Assembly (NCBI RefSeq): GCF_018069925.1
Contig: NZ_JAGPXB010000010.1
Location: 56,154 to 120,153 of the forward strand
Direction: 5' to 3'
Origin: Flavobacterium erciyesense
Lineage (GTDB): Bacteria > Bacteroidota > Bacteroidia > Flavobacteriales > Flavobacteriaceae
Length of the DNA stretch: 64,000 bases
Part shown: positions 28,934 to 38,385 of the stretch, one piece after another
How the letters are laid out: each line of letters starts with the position of its first letter
How positions within the stretch are numbered: the stretch's first letter is position 1
Position numbers and translations under genes: made by a program
The notes under the pieces: generated by a model
What the model saw: only the letters and a program-made list of their open reading frames with translations
The model's database searches: none
Told to the model about the DNA's origin: nothing

Positions 28934-29875
28934 TTACATGATAAACTTTCCGCTAATCGAATTGTTGTGATGTACCATGTGCATTACTTCGGCAAAAAGT
29001 GGAGCACAGCTCAACACTCTTATTTTGTTTGACTCTTTCTTTAACGGAATAGAATCAGTAACTATTAATTCGCTCAACTTAGAGTTTTCAATTTTCTCGT
29101 AAGCATCACCAGATAAAATGGCGTGTGTACAAATAGCACGTACGCTCAAAGCACCTTTTTCAATCATTAAATCGGCGGCTTTTGCCAAAGTGCCTCCGGT
29201 ATCAATCATATCATCTACAAGAATGACGTTGCGACCTTTAACCTCTCCGATTAGTTCCATCGTGTCAATCACGTTGGCAGCTTTTCGCTGTTTGTAGCAA
29301 ATTACCACATCCGATTCTAAAAATTTAGAATAGGCATAAGCTCTTTTTGAACCACCCATGTCAGGCGAAGCAATTGTCAAATTGTCAAGACCTAAGCTTT
29401 TTACGTATGGTAAAAAGATAGTAGATGCAAAAAGGTGATCTACTGGTTTTTCAAAAAATCCTTGAATTTGATCAGCGTGCAAATCCATGGTCATTACTCT
29501 AGTTGCGCCCGCAGCATCTAATAAATTAGCTACTAACTTAGCTCCAATCGGAACTCTAGGCTTGTCTTTTCTATCTTGTCTTGCCCATCCAAAATAAGGA
29601 ATTACAGCTGTTATGTGTCTGGCTGAAGCTCTTTTTGCAGCATCAATCATTAGTAACAATTCCATTAAATTATCTGCTGTTGGAAAGGTGGAGCAAACAA
29701 TGAATACGCGCAATCCTCTAATTGACTCTTCATACGAAGGTTGAAATTCACCGTCGCTGTATTTTGACATGGTGATTTTCCCTAAAGGAATTCCGTATTC
29801 TTTTGCTATTTTCTCAGCAAGATAAACACTTTGCGAACAAGCAAATATTTTAGCTTCTGGTTCTAGGTGTGACAT
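28934..29875 (-). CDS. prs: Ribose-phosphate pyrophosphokinase
   Basis: A 313-residue class I PRPP synthase making phosphoribosyl pyrophosphate from ribose-5-phosphate and ATP. Characteristic segments are KYSDGEFQP, the YFGWARQDRKDKPRVPI flexible loop region, TMDLHADQIQGFF, and the PRPP-binding loop VILVDDMIDTGGTL. It is a cytoplasmic enzyme feeding purine, pyrimidine, His, Trp and NAD synthesis. It is the first gene of the prs-rplY(-pth) minus-strand unit, with an inverted repeat in its upstream region. Confidence 0.96.
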   Translation of the reverse strand: MSHLEPEAKIFACSQSVYLAEKIAKEYGIPLGKITMSKYSDGEFQPSYEESIRGLRVFIVCSTFPTADNLMELLLMIDAAKRASARHITAVIPYFGWARQDRKDKPRVPIGAKLVANLLDAAGATRVMTMDLHADQIQGFFEKPVDHLFASTIFLPYVKSLGLDNLTIASPDMGGSKRAYAYSKFLESDVVICYKQRKAANVIDTMELIGEVKGRNVILVDDMIDTGGTLAKAADLMIEKGALSVRAICTHAILSGDAYEKIENSKLSELIVTDSIPLKKESNKIRVLSCAPLFAEVMHMVHHNNSISGKFIM

Positions 29876-29953
29876 TTAGTTGTTGTTTTATCCCGAAGTT
29901 AAAATATTTACAAAAAATCCAAACTGTATTTTGGCTTCTTTTAATGTATTTAC

Positions 29954-29995
29954 CTCGGTTGTAGTTAGTTGTGTGTTGTGTTTTTACCGAGGTGC
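29954..29995. repeat. 8-bp inverted repeat upstream of prs
   Basis: ACCTCGGT (29954-29961) and ACCGAGGT (29988-29995) are perfect inverted copies separated by 26 bases. They lie 79-120 bases upstream of the prs start, either in its leader or as an operator. No T-run follows, so a terminator is unlikely. Confidence 0.4.
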
Positions 29996-30046
29996 AAATT
30001 TATGAAATTTATTCAACTCTGAAAGGAAAAAATTAAGTATTTTTTG

Positions 30047-30076
30047 TTGGACTATTAAATATATTTTTTACATTTG
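30047..30076 (+). promoter_or_regulatory. Promoter of tRNA-Leu
   Basis: TTG at 30047-30049, 19 bases, TACATTTG at 30069-30076: an exact match to the TTG-N19-TAnnTTTG pattern. It lies 84 bases before the tRNA. Confidence 0.75.
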
Positions 30077-30160
30077 CACCGTGTTAAAGATAAAGGCACT
30101 TGGCTACCACCACTTGTCTCTTTATTGCGTGAAACGGCTGTTGTCGTTTCGGTCTGCTAA

Positions 30161-30240
30161 GCCCGGATGGCGGAATTGGTAGACGCGCTGGTCTCAAACA
30201 CCTGTGGGAAACCGTGCCGGTTCGACTCCGGCTCCGGGTA
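30161..30240 (+). tRNA. tRNA-Leu (anticodon CAA)
   Basis: The acceptor arm GCCCGGA (30161-30167) pairs with TCCGGGT (30233-30239), and the discriminator is A. The D arm uses GCG/CGC, the anticodon loop CTCAAAC places CAA at 30195-30197, and a variable arm of about 11 nt marks a class II tRNA. The T arm is GCCGG-TTCGACT-CCGGC. The CCA end is not encoded (CAA follows). The anticodon stem CTGGT/ACCTG has a U-U opposition at its second pair. Confidence 0.93.
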
Positions 30241-30243
30241 CAA

Positions 30244-30273
30244 AATCCGCTTCGAAAGAAGCGGATTTTTTTG
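30244..30273. terminator. Terminator after tRNA-Leu
   Basis: AATCCGCTTC, a GAAA tetraloop and GAAGCGGATT form a perfect 10-bp stem followed by seven T residues. On the other strand the A-run before the stem gives a shorter T-run, so it may also end the GntR transcript. Confidence 0.9.
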
Positions 30274-31272
30274 TTACAGAGAATTCCGAAGTATCAATGC
30301 GCTTTTGTTCTCAATTTGTCCTTTTTTTCCTTTCAAAATCATATCGGCAAGTAAGCTTCCCATTAGTTTAAAGTCAGTTGAAATGGTGGTGATTCCGTTT
30401 TCAACTACTTTTTTTAAAGGAGTTTCATTGTAGGAGATAATGCCATAATCAATACCTAGTTGTAATTGTTGTGTTTTGGCTTGTTCGATTACTTCAACTA
30501 AATCTCGATCACTCGGAATAATGTATACTTCGCCTTTTTGAATGATGCGGTTTTGCATTTTGGTGATAATTTCGTGGGTTAAACCAAGGTCTGAACAAAA
30601 TTTTTCAAAACCTGTTTTCATTCCCAAAGGTTCACGAAATCCGGGAAAAATCATAATTAATTTTTGGTAGGAACTCAATTGGCTTTGGCCTTTGAGTAAT
30701 CCATTGTAAATATCTTTTACAAAATTTTGGTACACCGCCGGGTAGTCTGATAATTCGGTATTGGTTTGGTCTAGGATAAATACATCATTAACTGGTAGGG
30801 TTTTTATACAAGCCGCCGCATTTGCTAAACTGGTTGGCATAATGATATACTTAGTGTAATTTCCATTGCTATCATTAATTAGTTTCTGAAAAACAGTTGG
30901 GTTAAAATGATGGAAAAAAATATCTACTTGTACATCATCTCCAATACTTTCTAAAAACGAATTGTATAAGTCTTCTTTAAAGATGTTTAACTCATCAAAT
31001 AGTAAAAAAATCCTTTGTTTGATAGTAGTTTCAATGCTTTTGATGTAGTATCCTTTTCCAGGAATGGCATAAATTATTCCTCTCTTTTTTAATTCTTCGT
31101 AAGCTTGTAGAACGGTATCTCGAGATAATGAAAACTCCATACAGACTTTGTTTACAGATGGAAGAGCATCTCCTTTTTTAATTTTTTTGTCGGCAATTAC
31201 TTGTTCAATTGAGGAGATAATTTGCTTGTATTTTGGAATTCCAATGTTGTTTTGAATCGAAATTAATTTCAT
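30274..31272 (-). CDS. GntR-family regulator with LacI-like sensor domain
   Basis: A 332-residue transcription factor started at the ATG at 31272 (MKLISIQNN), where the winged-helix domain begins; longer in-frame starts would run into the galM promoter region. Residues 1-75 are the GntR winged helix (IPKYKQIISSIEQVI, DALPSVNKVCMEFSLSRDTVLQAYEELKKRGII, then a wing PGKGYYI). The rest resembles periplasmic-binding/LacI sensor domains, as in AraR. It is divergent from the galactan operon and probably controls it in response to a sugar such as galactose or a galacto-oligosaccharide (inference). Confidence 0.87.
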   Translation of the reverse strand: MKLISIQNNIGIPKYKQIISSIEQVIADKKIKKGDALPSVNKVCMEFSLSRDTVLQAYEELKKRGIIYAIPGKGYYIKSIETTIKQRIFLLFDELNIFKEDLYNSFLESIGDDVQVDIFFHHFNPTVFQKLINDSNGNYTKYIIMPTSLANAAACIKTLPVNDVFILDQTNTELSDYPAVYQNFVKDIYNGLLKGQSQLSSYQKLIMIFPGFREPLGMKTGFEKFCSDLGLTHEIITKMQNRIIQKGEVYIIPSDRDLVEVIEQAKTQQLQLGIDYGIISYNETPLKKVVENGITTISTDFKLMGSLLADMILKGKKGQIENKSALILRNSL

Positions 31273-31303
31273 TTGGATGCTAATTTTGGCGCAAGATACA
31301 AAA

Positions 31304-31320
31304 ACTGGTAGGTACTGGTA
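31304..31320. promoter_or_regulatory. Candidate operator in the gntR-galM gap
   Basis: ACTGGTA occurs at 31304-31310 and 31314-31320, a direct repeat with a 10-base period, in the 102-base gap between the divergent regulator and galM. A TATAATTTG element resembling a -7 box lies at 31323-31331, so binding there would affect transcription. Assignment to the GntR protein is an inference. Confidence 0.4.
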
Positions 31321-31374
31321 TGTATAATTTGACAATTCCTTTATTTTTGATTTTTCATATTTCATAATTTTAAC

Positions 31375-32427
31375 ATGAAAATAAAACATAAATCACATTT
31401 TAATTCTAATTCTGCTGTCAAATCGTTTGGTATTCTCGCCGATGGTTCAGCTGTTTTTGAATGTGAACTAAAAAATGGAAATGGTCTTGTAGCCAAAATT
31501 ATCACTTACGGTGCTACGCTAACTAGTTTGAAAGTGCCATTAAAGGATGAGGGTATTGTAGATGTGGTTTTAGGTTTCGAAACTTTAGAACAATACCTGC
31601 AATCGTTTGATTTGCCAAGTGCGCCTTATTTTGGAGCTACTGTAGGTCGGTTTGCAGGTCGTATCAACAAGGGTTCTTTTCCGCTGGACGGAGCAACAAT
31701 TAATTTGGATACCAATTCGAACGGAAATACCTTGCATGGCGGATCAAATAGTTTCAGTCAAAAAAATTGGGTGATCAAAAAACGAACAGAAGGTAAAAAC
31801 CCTTCGGTTACTTTAAGTCACACAAGTCCTGATGGCGATAACGGTTTTCCCGGAGAGCTGCAAATTGATTTAACTTATACTTTAACTGAAACGAATGAAT
31901 TGGCATTAGAGTATATTGCCCATACAACTGCGAAAACGATTGTAAACTTGACGCATCACAGTTATTTTAATTTAGATGGGCAAGCAGCAACAGTTGTGAA
32001 TCATGAACTAAAAATTAAGTCGCAACGCATTTTAGACACGATTTCGTCCGGAATTCCAACGGGTAAATTCTTAAATGTAGCCAATTGCCCTTTTGATTTT
32101 TCAGAGGGTAGACTTTGCCCAAGCAAGATAGACAATACTTTCGTCTTAAATCAAGTTAAAGAATATGCTGCCAGCTTGTACAACAGTACCAAAACCTTAA
32201 AGATGTCGGTTTTCACAAATCAACCAGCTGTTCATGTGTACGTGGGCGGAAATTGTTTTTCGCAATTAAAAGGAAAAGAAGGTGCTGATTATACAGCTTT
32301 GAGCGGTGTTTGTTTTGAAACTCAAAATTTTCCAGATGCGCCCAATCATTCCCATTTTCCTTCTTGTGAATTAGATAAGGGCGAACTGTACTATCATAAA
32401 ATTATTTACAAATTTAAAGCATTATAA
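31375..32427 (+). CDS. galM: Aldose 1-epimerase (mutarotase)
   Basis: A 350-residue galactose mutarotase interconverting alpha and beta anomers before phosphorylation by GalK. Conserved features are ITYGATLTSLKVP at the start, FGATVGRFAGRI, the catalytic His regions GNTLHGG and NLTHHSYFNL, and the catalytic Glu in GVCFETQNFPDAPN. I see no export signal, so it probably acts in the cytoplasm. It is first in the galactan operon and ends 2 bases before the first GH53 gene. Confidence 0.93.
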   Translation: MKIKHKSHFNSNSAVKSFGILADGSAVFECELKNGNGLVAKIITYGATLTSLKVPLKDEGIVDVVLGFETLEQYLQSFDLPSAPYFGATVGRFAGRINKGSFPLDGATINLDTNSNGNTLHGGSNSFSQKNWVIKKRTEGKNPSVTLSHTSPDGDNGFPGELQIDLTYTLTETNELALEYIAHTTAKTIVNLTHHSYFNLDGQAATVVNHELKIKSQRILDTISSGIPTGKFLNVANCPFDFSEGRLCPSKIDNTFVLNQVKEYAASLYNSTKTLKMSVFTNQPAVHVYVGGNCFSQLKGKEGADYTALSGVCFETQNFPDAPNHSHFPSCELDKGELYYHKIIYKFKAL

Positions 32428-32429
32428 AA

Positions 32430-33524
32430 ATGAAACTACAAAAAGCTTTTTTAATCAAAATCATTGCAATTGCTTCGCTTTTCTCTTGTTCTAATAGTAA
32501 TGAAACAGAGGCTGAGGTAGCGCCTCCTGGGGTTGTTGATGCATTTATACGAGCAGCAGATATTTCGTATTTACCTGAACTAGAAGCGTCAGGAAAAGTG
32601 TTGTACAACGCCAACAACCAGCCCGAAAATATGCTAACTACCTTAAAAAATTCAGGATGCAATACTGTTCGAATTCGTTTGTGGAATAATCCAAGCAACG
32701 GACGTTCTGGTTTAGCTGAAGTGAAGACACTAGCACAAAAAGCAAAACAAGCGGGTTTCAAAGTTTGGTTGACCGTTCATTATTCGGATACTTGGGCTGA
32801 TCCTGGCGCGCAAGAAACGCCAGCTGAGTGGAAATCACTCTCATTCACTGCTCTTAAAACAGCTGTAACAACCTACACTACAACGGTAATGAATGAGATT
32901 AAGCCTGATATTATTCAAATAGGAAACGAAATAAATAGCGGTTTGCTTTGGCCTCAAGGTAATTTGATTAGCCAAGAAACGCAAAGTTTATCCTTGTTGG
33001 CTACGGCAAGTGCAGCAGTTCGGGCTGCGCAACCTTCTACCAAAATCATGATTCATTATGCAGGAGTTTCTTCCTCGGATACGAATTGGTTCTTCAATAA
33101 AGTAAAAAGTGTCGATTATGACTACATTGGTTTGTCCTACTATCCAATATGGCACGGAAAAGAAATTAACAACGTAAAAACAACGATTGATGCTTTGGGA
33201 AAAACATTTGCTAAAAAAGTACTTATTGCCGAGACAGCCTACCCATTTACACTAACTTGGAATGATTACACGAACAATATTGTGGGGCTTGAATCGCAGT
33301 TGGTAACTGGTTATCCTGCAACTCCTGATGGTCAAAAAAGTTTTGTGCTAGCTATTAAAAATCTAGTAAAAGCATCAGAATACGGTCAGGGATTTGCCTA
33401 TTGGGGTGGCGAGTGGGTGTCTTTTAAAGGGAATCAAGCTACCAATGGATCTACCTTTGAGAACCAAGCTTTTTACGATTTCAACAATAAAGCTTTACCT
33501 GTTTTACAAGCTTTTGCACAATAA
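32430..33524 (+). CDS. GH53 endo-beta-1,4-galactanase lipoprotein (first copy)
   Basis: A 364-residue glycoside hydrolase family 53 enzyme, which cuts beta-1,4-galactan side chains of pectin or type I arabinogalactan. The lipoprotein signal ends at Cys20 (IIAIASLFSC), followed by Ser/Asn and acidic residues. The TIM barrel shows GCNTVRIRLWNNP, VHYSDTWADP, the acid/base Glu167 in GNEINSGLLWP and the nucleophile Glu268 in VLIAETAYP. Anchoring in the outer membrane is expected. It is followed 8 bases later by a second, clearly diverged GH53 gene. Confidence 0.93.
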   Translation: MKLQKAFLIKIIAIASLFSCSNSNETEAEVAPPGVVDAFIRAADISYLPELEASGKVLYNANNQPENMLTTLKNSGCNTVRIRLWNNPSNGRSGLAEVKTLAQKAKQAGFKVWLTVHYSDTWADPGAQETPAEWKSLSFTALKTAVTTYTTTVMNEIKPDIIQIGNEINSGLLWPQGNLISQETQSLSLLATASAAVRAAQPSTKIMIHYAGVSSSDTNWFFNKVKSVDYDYIGLSYYPIWHGKEINNVKTTIDALGKTFAKKVLIAETAYPFTLTWNDYTNNIVGLESQLVTGYPATPDGQKSFVLAIKNLVKASEYGQGFAYWGGEWVSFKGNQATNGSTFENQAFYDFNNKALPVLQAFAQ

Positions 33525-33532
33525 AAGGTAAC

Positions 33533-34579
33533 ATGATAAAAATAATAAAGAACAAACATTTTTTCCTGTTACTGTTGTTGCCATTCCTATTTTTTTCTTG
33601 TAGCTCAACAAAACAAACTGCCACTATTGTTCCGGCTTTCGCCAAAGGTGCCGATGTAGGCTGGTTGCCGCAAATGGAAGCTACGGGTTACAAATTTTAC
33701 GATACGGATGGAAAACCCAAAGACGCTCTGCAACTTTTGAAAGATCGCGGAATGAATTCTGTTCGCTTGCGCGTTTGGGTAAATCCAAATGACGATAAGG
33801 CAAGCGGCCATTGTAGCCCAGCCGAAACGGTTGCTATGGCAGTTCGCGCTCAAAAAATGGGAATGCGCATCATGATTAATTTTCATTATAGTGATTCTTG
33901 GGCTGATCCGGCCAAACAATTCAAACCTAAAGCCTGGGAAAATCATTCGTTTAAACAACTTTTAGCGGATGTGTACAGTCATACTTTTGAAGTGCTGCGT
34001 TTGCTAAAAGCAGCAAATGTTACTCCAGAATGGGTCCAAGTTGGAAACGAAATTCCTGGCGGTATGCTTTGGCCTGAAGGTAAAACTTCAAATTTTGAGC
34101 AACTAGCGAAATTGTTAAATGAAGGATATGAAGCTACAAAAGCAATCGACCCAAAAATTAAAGTAATTGTGCATCTTGATGAGGGAAATAATAACGAAAA
34201 ATTCCGTTGGTTTTTTGACCAAGCTACGCTTTTCAAGGTCAAGTATGATGTGATTGGTTTTTCGTATTATCCGTTTTGGATTAAAAAAGACTACTCAGAA
34301 ACCATTTCAGATTTAGCTTTTAATTTAAATGATATGGTTTCTCGCTACGGTAAGGAAGTTATGGTGGTTGAAGTAGGCGGCGAGGATGAAAGACCTCAAA
34401 ACACCTTTGAATTATTAACAGAAACTATCAAAGCTGTAAAAGCCGTTCCGAACCAAAAAGGATTAGGCGTAATGTATTGGGAACCGCAGGGAGCCAAATC
34501 ATGGAGCGGTTACAGTTTGAGCGCATGGCAATCAGACGGAAAACCCTCAATGGCTTTGGATGCTTTTAAAGAGCAATGA
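33533..34579 (+). CDS. GH53 endo-beta-1,4-galactanase lipoprotein (second copy)
   Basis: A 348-residue GH53 lipoprotein with lipobox Cys23 (FLFFSC). Active-site motifs are intact: FHYSDSWADP, acid/base Glu173 in GNEIPGGMLWPEG and nucleophile Glu280 in VMVVEVGGEDE. The sequence differs from the first copy over most of its length (for example VEVGG against AETAY at the nucleophile), so this is an old duplication or separate acquisition, probably with different subsite preference or cell location. The lipobox is followed by uncharged Ser/Ser/Thr, unlike the acidic stretch of copy one. Confidence 0.92.
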   Translation: MIKIIKNKHFFLLLLLPFLFFSCSSTKQTATIVPAFAKGADVGWLPQMEATGYKFYDTDGKPKDALQLLKDRGMNSVRLRVWVNPNDDKASGHCSPAETVAMAVRAQKMGMRIMINFHYSDSWADPAKQFKPKAWENHSFKQLLADVYSHTFEVLRLLKAANVTPEWVQVGNEIPGGMLWPEGKTSNFEQLAKLLNEGYEATKAIDPKIKVIVHLDEGNNNEKFRWFFDQATLFKVKYDVIGFSYYPFWIKKDYSETISDLAFNLNDMVSRYGKEVMVVEVGGEDERPQNTFELLTETIKAVKAVPNQKGLGVMYWEPQGAKSWSGYSLSAWQSDGKPSMALDAFKEQ

Positions 34580-34702
34580 ATCAGTATTAAAATGCAAAAT
34601 AAATTAACCATATCTGATAAAGGTAACACAGAAAAAATCTACAATTAGTAGCAAACTTATCTGATTTTACATAACTTATATGGTTCAAAAAATGTTTCAC
34701 AA

Positions 34703-37126
34703 ATGAATAAATTGTTCTGTTTTCTGGTTGTAATTTTAGCTTTTACACAAGCTGCATTTTCTCAATTAAGAGAAGTTAAGGTGTTAAATGCCAATTGGAA
34801 ATTTCAAAAAGGCGATCACGCTGATGCAGAAAAAGTCGTTTTTAACGATGCCAAATGGCAAAAAGTGAGCGTTCCGCACGACTGGGCAATCTACGGTCCT
34901 TTTGACAAAAATGTTGATATCCAAAAGGTAGCTATCGTACAAAACGGAGAAACTGTAGCTACTGAAAAAACAGGTAGAACAGGAGCTTTGCCGCACATTG
35001 GTAGTGCTTGGTACCGTAATACTGTGACTTTGCCAAAAGATGTACAAGGCAAAAAAATCATTTTGCTTTTTGAAGGAGCCATGAGTGAGCCTGAAATTTA
35101 CTGGAACGGAAAAAAAGTAGGCGAGTGGAAATACGGTTACAGTTATTTTTATTTCGATATTTCGCAATGGGCACAAGAAGGTAATAATACTTTAGCGGTA
35201 AAACTTTCCAATAAAGAATTTGCTTCACGTTGGTATCCGGGTGCAGGATTGTATCGAAATGTAAGCGTGATCATCAAGAATCAAGAAAGTATCGATCAAT
35301 GGGGACAGTTTGTAACCACACCACTCGTTACCGATGCTGTTGCAAAAGTGAACATCAAAACGAAAGTATCAGGAGAAAACACGCGTTTACTCACTACCAT
35401 TTTTGATGCCGATGGTAAAAAAATTGGTTCTGACGAAGCTACAGTGCCGTTTGGTCAAGAGTTCGATCAAAATTTAAAAGTAGAAAATCCGAAATTGTGG
35501 AGTCCCGAAAGTCCGTATTTATACAAAGCAGTGTCGCAATTGTTCGTTGGTGATCAGTTAAAAGATGAAAATACTACCGTTTTCGGAATCAGGTCTATCA
35601 AATATGAAGCAGCCAAAGGCTTTAGCTTAAATGGAAAAGTGACTAAGTTCAAAGGTGTTTGTTTGCACCACGATTTGGGACCGCTTGGAGTTGCTGTAAA
35701 CAAAGCGGCGCTTCGTAGACAAATGCAAATTTTAAAGGATATGGGTTGCAATGCCATCCGAAGTTCACACAATATGCCGTCATTCGAACAATTAGAGTTG
35801 GCCGATGAAATGGGTTTCTTATTCCTGGCAGAAAGTTTTGATGAATGGGCTAAGCCAAAGGTAGATAATGGCTACCATCGTTTTTTTGAAGAATATGCAG
35901 AGAAAGATATCGTAAATTTAGTTCGAGCTACCGGAAATCATCCTTCGATTGTGATGTGGAGTTCGGGTAACGAAGTTCCTGACCAGTGGGGCGAAGAAGG
36001 CGTGAAAAGAGCGAAATGGTTGCAAGAAATATTTCATAGAGAAGATCCAACTCGTCCCGTAACCGTTGGAATGGATCAGGTAAAAGCTACCATCGAATCG
36101 GGTTTTGGAGCCTTACTAGATATTCCTGGACTCAATTACCGAGTTCATTTATACGATGAAGCTCAAAAAAAATTCCCTCAAGGTTTTATTTTGGGTTCAG
36201 AAACCGCTTCAACAGTAAGTTCACGAGGAATTTATAAATTTCCCGTTGTTCAAGAAAAAATGAAGCAATATCCCGATTTTCAATCTTCATCATATGATTT
36301 AGAAGCCTGCAGTTGGTCAAATGTTCCGGATGAAGATTTTGTGCTGCAAGATGATAAACCTTGGGTAATTGGAGAATTCGTTTGGACTGGTTTTGATTAT
36401 TTGGGTGAACCGACACCTTATGACGAAAGTTGGCCGTCACGAAGTTCGTATTTCGGAATTAATGATTTAGCGGGTTTACCCAAAGATCGATATTATTTGT
36501 ATCGCAGTCGCTGGAATACTAAGGATACAACGCTGCACATTTTACCGCATTGGAATTGGGAAGGCCGCGAGGGGAAAACAACACCTGTTTTTGTCTACAC
36601 CAATTACAACAGTGCTGAGCTTTTTATCAATGGCAAAAGTATGGGCGTGCAGAAAAAAAATAACAGCACACCACAAAATCGCTACCGCCTGATGTGGATG
36701 GATGTAAAGTACGAGCCGGGAACAGTAAAAGTAGTTGCCCTAGATGATAGCGGTAAAGCAGTGGCCGAGGAGAAAATTCAAACCGCAGGAAAACCCCATC
36801 ATATTGTACTTGAGGCGGATCGAAAAACAATCTCGGCTGATGGTGAAGATATTTCGTTCGTTACGGTTTCAGTAGTTGATAAAAATGGAATTCCGTGCCC
36901 TACGGCTACAAATCAATTAAAATTTAAAGTTTCAGGTGCGGCATCGTACAGAGCGGCTTGTAATGGTGATGCGACCTCGCTCGAAATGTTTCATAATGAT
37001 ACAATGAAACTTTTTAGCGGAAAATTAGTGGTTTTAGTACAATCAAAAGTAAGTGCTGGAACAGCAAAATTAGAGGTAAGTGGAGCAGGTTTAAAAAGTG
37101 GTTTTATCGATTTGATTGTCAAATAA
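34703..37126 (+). CDS. GH2 beta-galactosidase
   Basis: An 807-residue exported glycoside hydrolase family 2 enzyme (signal peptide 1-20, cut after FSQ-like sequence). Domains in order are an N-terminal sugar-binding sandwich (about 25-190), an Ig-like domain (about 195-297), the catalytic TIM barrel (about 300-600), and C-terminal beta domains of the DUF4982 type (about 625-807). The acid/base is Glu424 in WSSGNE, and the probable nucleophile is Glu500 in LGSETAS; VIGEFVWTGFDYLG follows. It is expected to release galactose from the oligosaccharides made by the GH53 enzymes, probably in the periplasm. Confidence 0.9.
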   Translation: MNKLFCFLVVILAFTQAAFSQLREVKVLNANWKFQKGDHADAEKVVFNDAKWQKVSVPHDWAIYGPFDKNVDIQKVAIVQNGETVATEKTGRTGALPHIGSAWYRNTVTLPKDVQGKKIILLFEGAMSEPEIYWNGKKVGEWKYGYSYFYFDISQWAQEGNNTLAVKLSNKEFASRWYPGAGLYRNVSVIIKNQESIDQWGQFVTTPLVTDAVAKVNIKTKVSGENTRLLTTIFDADGKKIGSDEATVPFGQEFDQNLKVENPKLWSPESPYLYKAVSQLFVGDQLKDENTTVFGIRSIKYEAAKGFSLNGKVTKFKGVCLHHDLGPLGVAVNKAALRRQMQILKDMGCNAIRSSHNMPSFEQLELADEMGFLFLAESFDEWAKPKVDNGYHRFFEEYAEKDIVNLVRATGNHPSIVMWSSGNEVPDQWGEEGVKRAKWLQEIFHREDPTRPVTVGMDQVKATIESGFGALLDIPGLNYRVHLYDEAQKKFPQGFILGSETASTVSSRGIYKFPVVQEKMKQYPDFQSSSYDLEACSWSNVPDEDFVLQDDKPWVIGEFVWTGFDYLGEPTPYDESWPSRSSYFGINDLAGLPKDRYYLYRSRWNTKDTTLHILPHWNWEGREGKTTPVFVYTNYNSAELFINGKSMGVQKKNNSTPQNRYRLMWMDVKYEPGTVKVVALDDSGKAVAEEKIQTAGKPHHIVLEADRKTISADGEDISFVTVSVVDKNGIPCPTATNQLKFKVSGAASYRAACNGDATSLEMFHNDTMKLFSGKLVVLVQSKVSAGTAKLEVSGAGLKSGFIDLIVK

Positions 37127-37179
37127 TCAACCCAAGCAAAAGGCGTAGCAGGCCAATAATACAATAAAATAAGAAGTTT

Positions 37180-38355
37180 ATGAATGATGTAGTAATACAA
37201 AAAACGAGTGCTTTTTTTCAGGAAAAATTTGGTTCAACTCCCGAAAAGGTAGTGCTTTCTCCAGGTCGAATTAATATCATCGGAGAACATATTGATTATA
37301 ATGATGGTTATGTTTTGCCCGCTGCCATTGATAAGATTATTTGCTTTGCTTTTGCCAAAAACAATTCAAACGAATCTAAAATTATAGCCTTGGATTTGAA
37401 TGAAGAATTGATAATTGATCTTTCGGTAGAAGTAAGTCATAGCAAAGTAGAATGGACAAATTATCTTCTGGGAGTGATCAAACAATTACAAGATAATGGA
37501 TTTAATTTTGAAGGTTTTAATTGTGTGTTTAGCAGTAATATTCCAGTTGGTTCCGGCTTGTCATCTTCGGCAGCGCTTGAATGTGGTTTTTTATACGGAA
37601 TTAATACGCTTTTTAATTTGCAAATAAAACCAATCAATATGGCGCTTATGGGTCAAAAAGCAGAACATTGGGTAGGTATTAATTGTGGCATCATGGACCA
37701 GTTTTCGAGTGTAATGGGACTCGAAAATAAAGTGATTAAAATTGATTGTAAAACTTTAGAATACGAATACCACACGGCCGACTTTAATGATTATGCCTTA
37801 ATTTTATTCGATTCGAACGTGAAACACTCGTTGATGACTTCCGCGTACAATCAAAGAAGAGAACAATGCGAAGAAGGTTTGTCTATCTTAAAAAATAAAT
37901 TCCCAGAGATTAATAGTTTTAGAGATTGCCGTTTGGAGCATGTACAACAATTGCAAGACGTGATGAGTGCCGATGTTTTTAAAAGATGCTCGTTTGTGGT
38001 GAAAGAAATCGAACGAGTAACTTTAGCTTGTACTGCGCTAGATAATGGTGCAATAGAAACTTTAGGGCAGTTGATGTTCGAAACGCACGAAGGATTATCT
38101 CAAGAATACGAGGTGAGTTGCAACGAACTGGATTTTTTAGTTGATTTTGTTAAAAACGAAAAGGCAGTTGTAGGTTCGCGTTTAATGGGTGGCGGTTTTG
38201 GCGGTTGCACCATAAATTTGATTAAAAAGGGAGAAGAAGATGCAATAAAAACGAAATTAGTTGAAGGTTATAAAGCTACTTTTGGTATCGATTTAAAGAT
38301 TTATGATGTTAAAATCGGAAATGGCACCTCTTTGTATGAACTTGGGAAACTTTAA
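37180..38355 (+). CDS. galK: Galactokinase
   Basis: A 391-residue GHMP-family kinase that phosphorylates galactose to galactose-1-phosphate. The galactokinase signature SPGRINIIGEHIDYNDGYV starts at residue 27, the ATP-binding GHMP motif is VPVGSGLSSSAALE, and the C-terminal motif is GSRLMGGGFGGCT. Cytoplasmic. It follows the GH2 gene by 53 bases and precedes galT in the same direction. Confidence 0.96.
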   Translation: MNDVVIQKTSAFFQEKFGSTPEKVVLSPGRINIIGEHIDYNDGYVLPAAIDKIICFAFAKNNSNESKIIALDLNEELIIDLSVEVSHSKVEWTNYLLGVIKQLQDNGFNFEGFNCVFSSNIPVGSGLSSSAALECGFLYGINTLFNLQIKPINMALMGQKAEHWVGINCGIMDQFSSVMGLENKVIKIDCKTLEYEYHTADFNDYALILFDSNVKHSLMTSAYNQRREQCEEGLSILKNKFPEINSFRDCRLEHVQQLQDVMSADVFKRCSFVVKEIERVTLACTALDNGAIETLGQLMFETHEGLSQEYEVSCNELDFLVDFVKNEKAVVGSRLMGGGFGGCTINLIKKGEEDAIKTKLVEGYKATFGIDLKIYDVKIGNGTSLYELGKL

Positions 38356-38385
38356 ATAACGTAACATTAACTATACCCATTTTTA

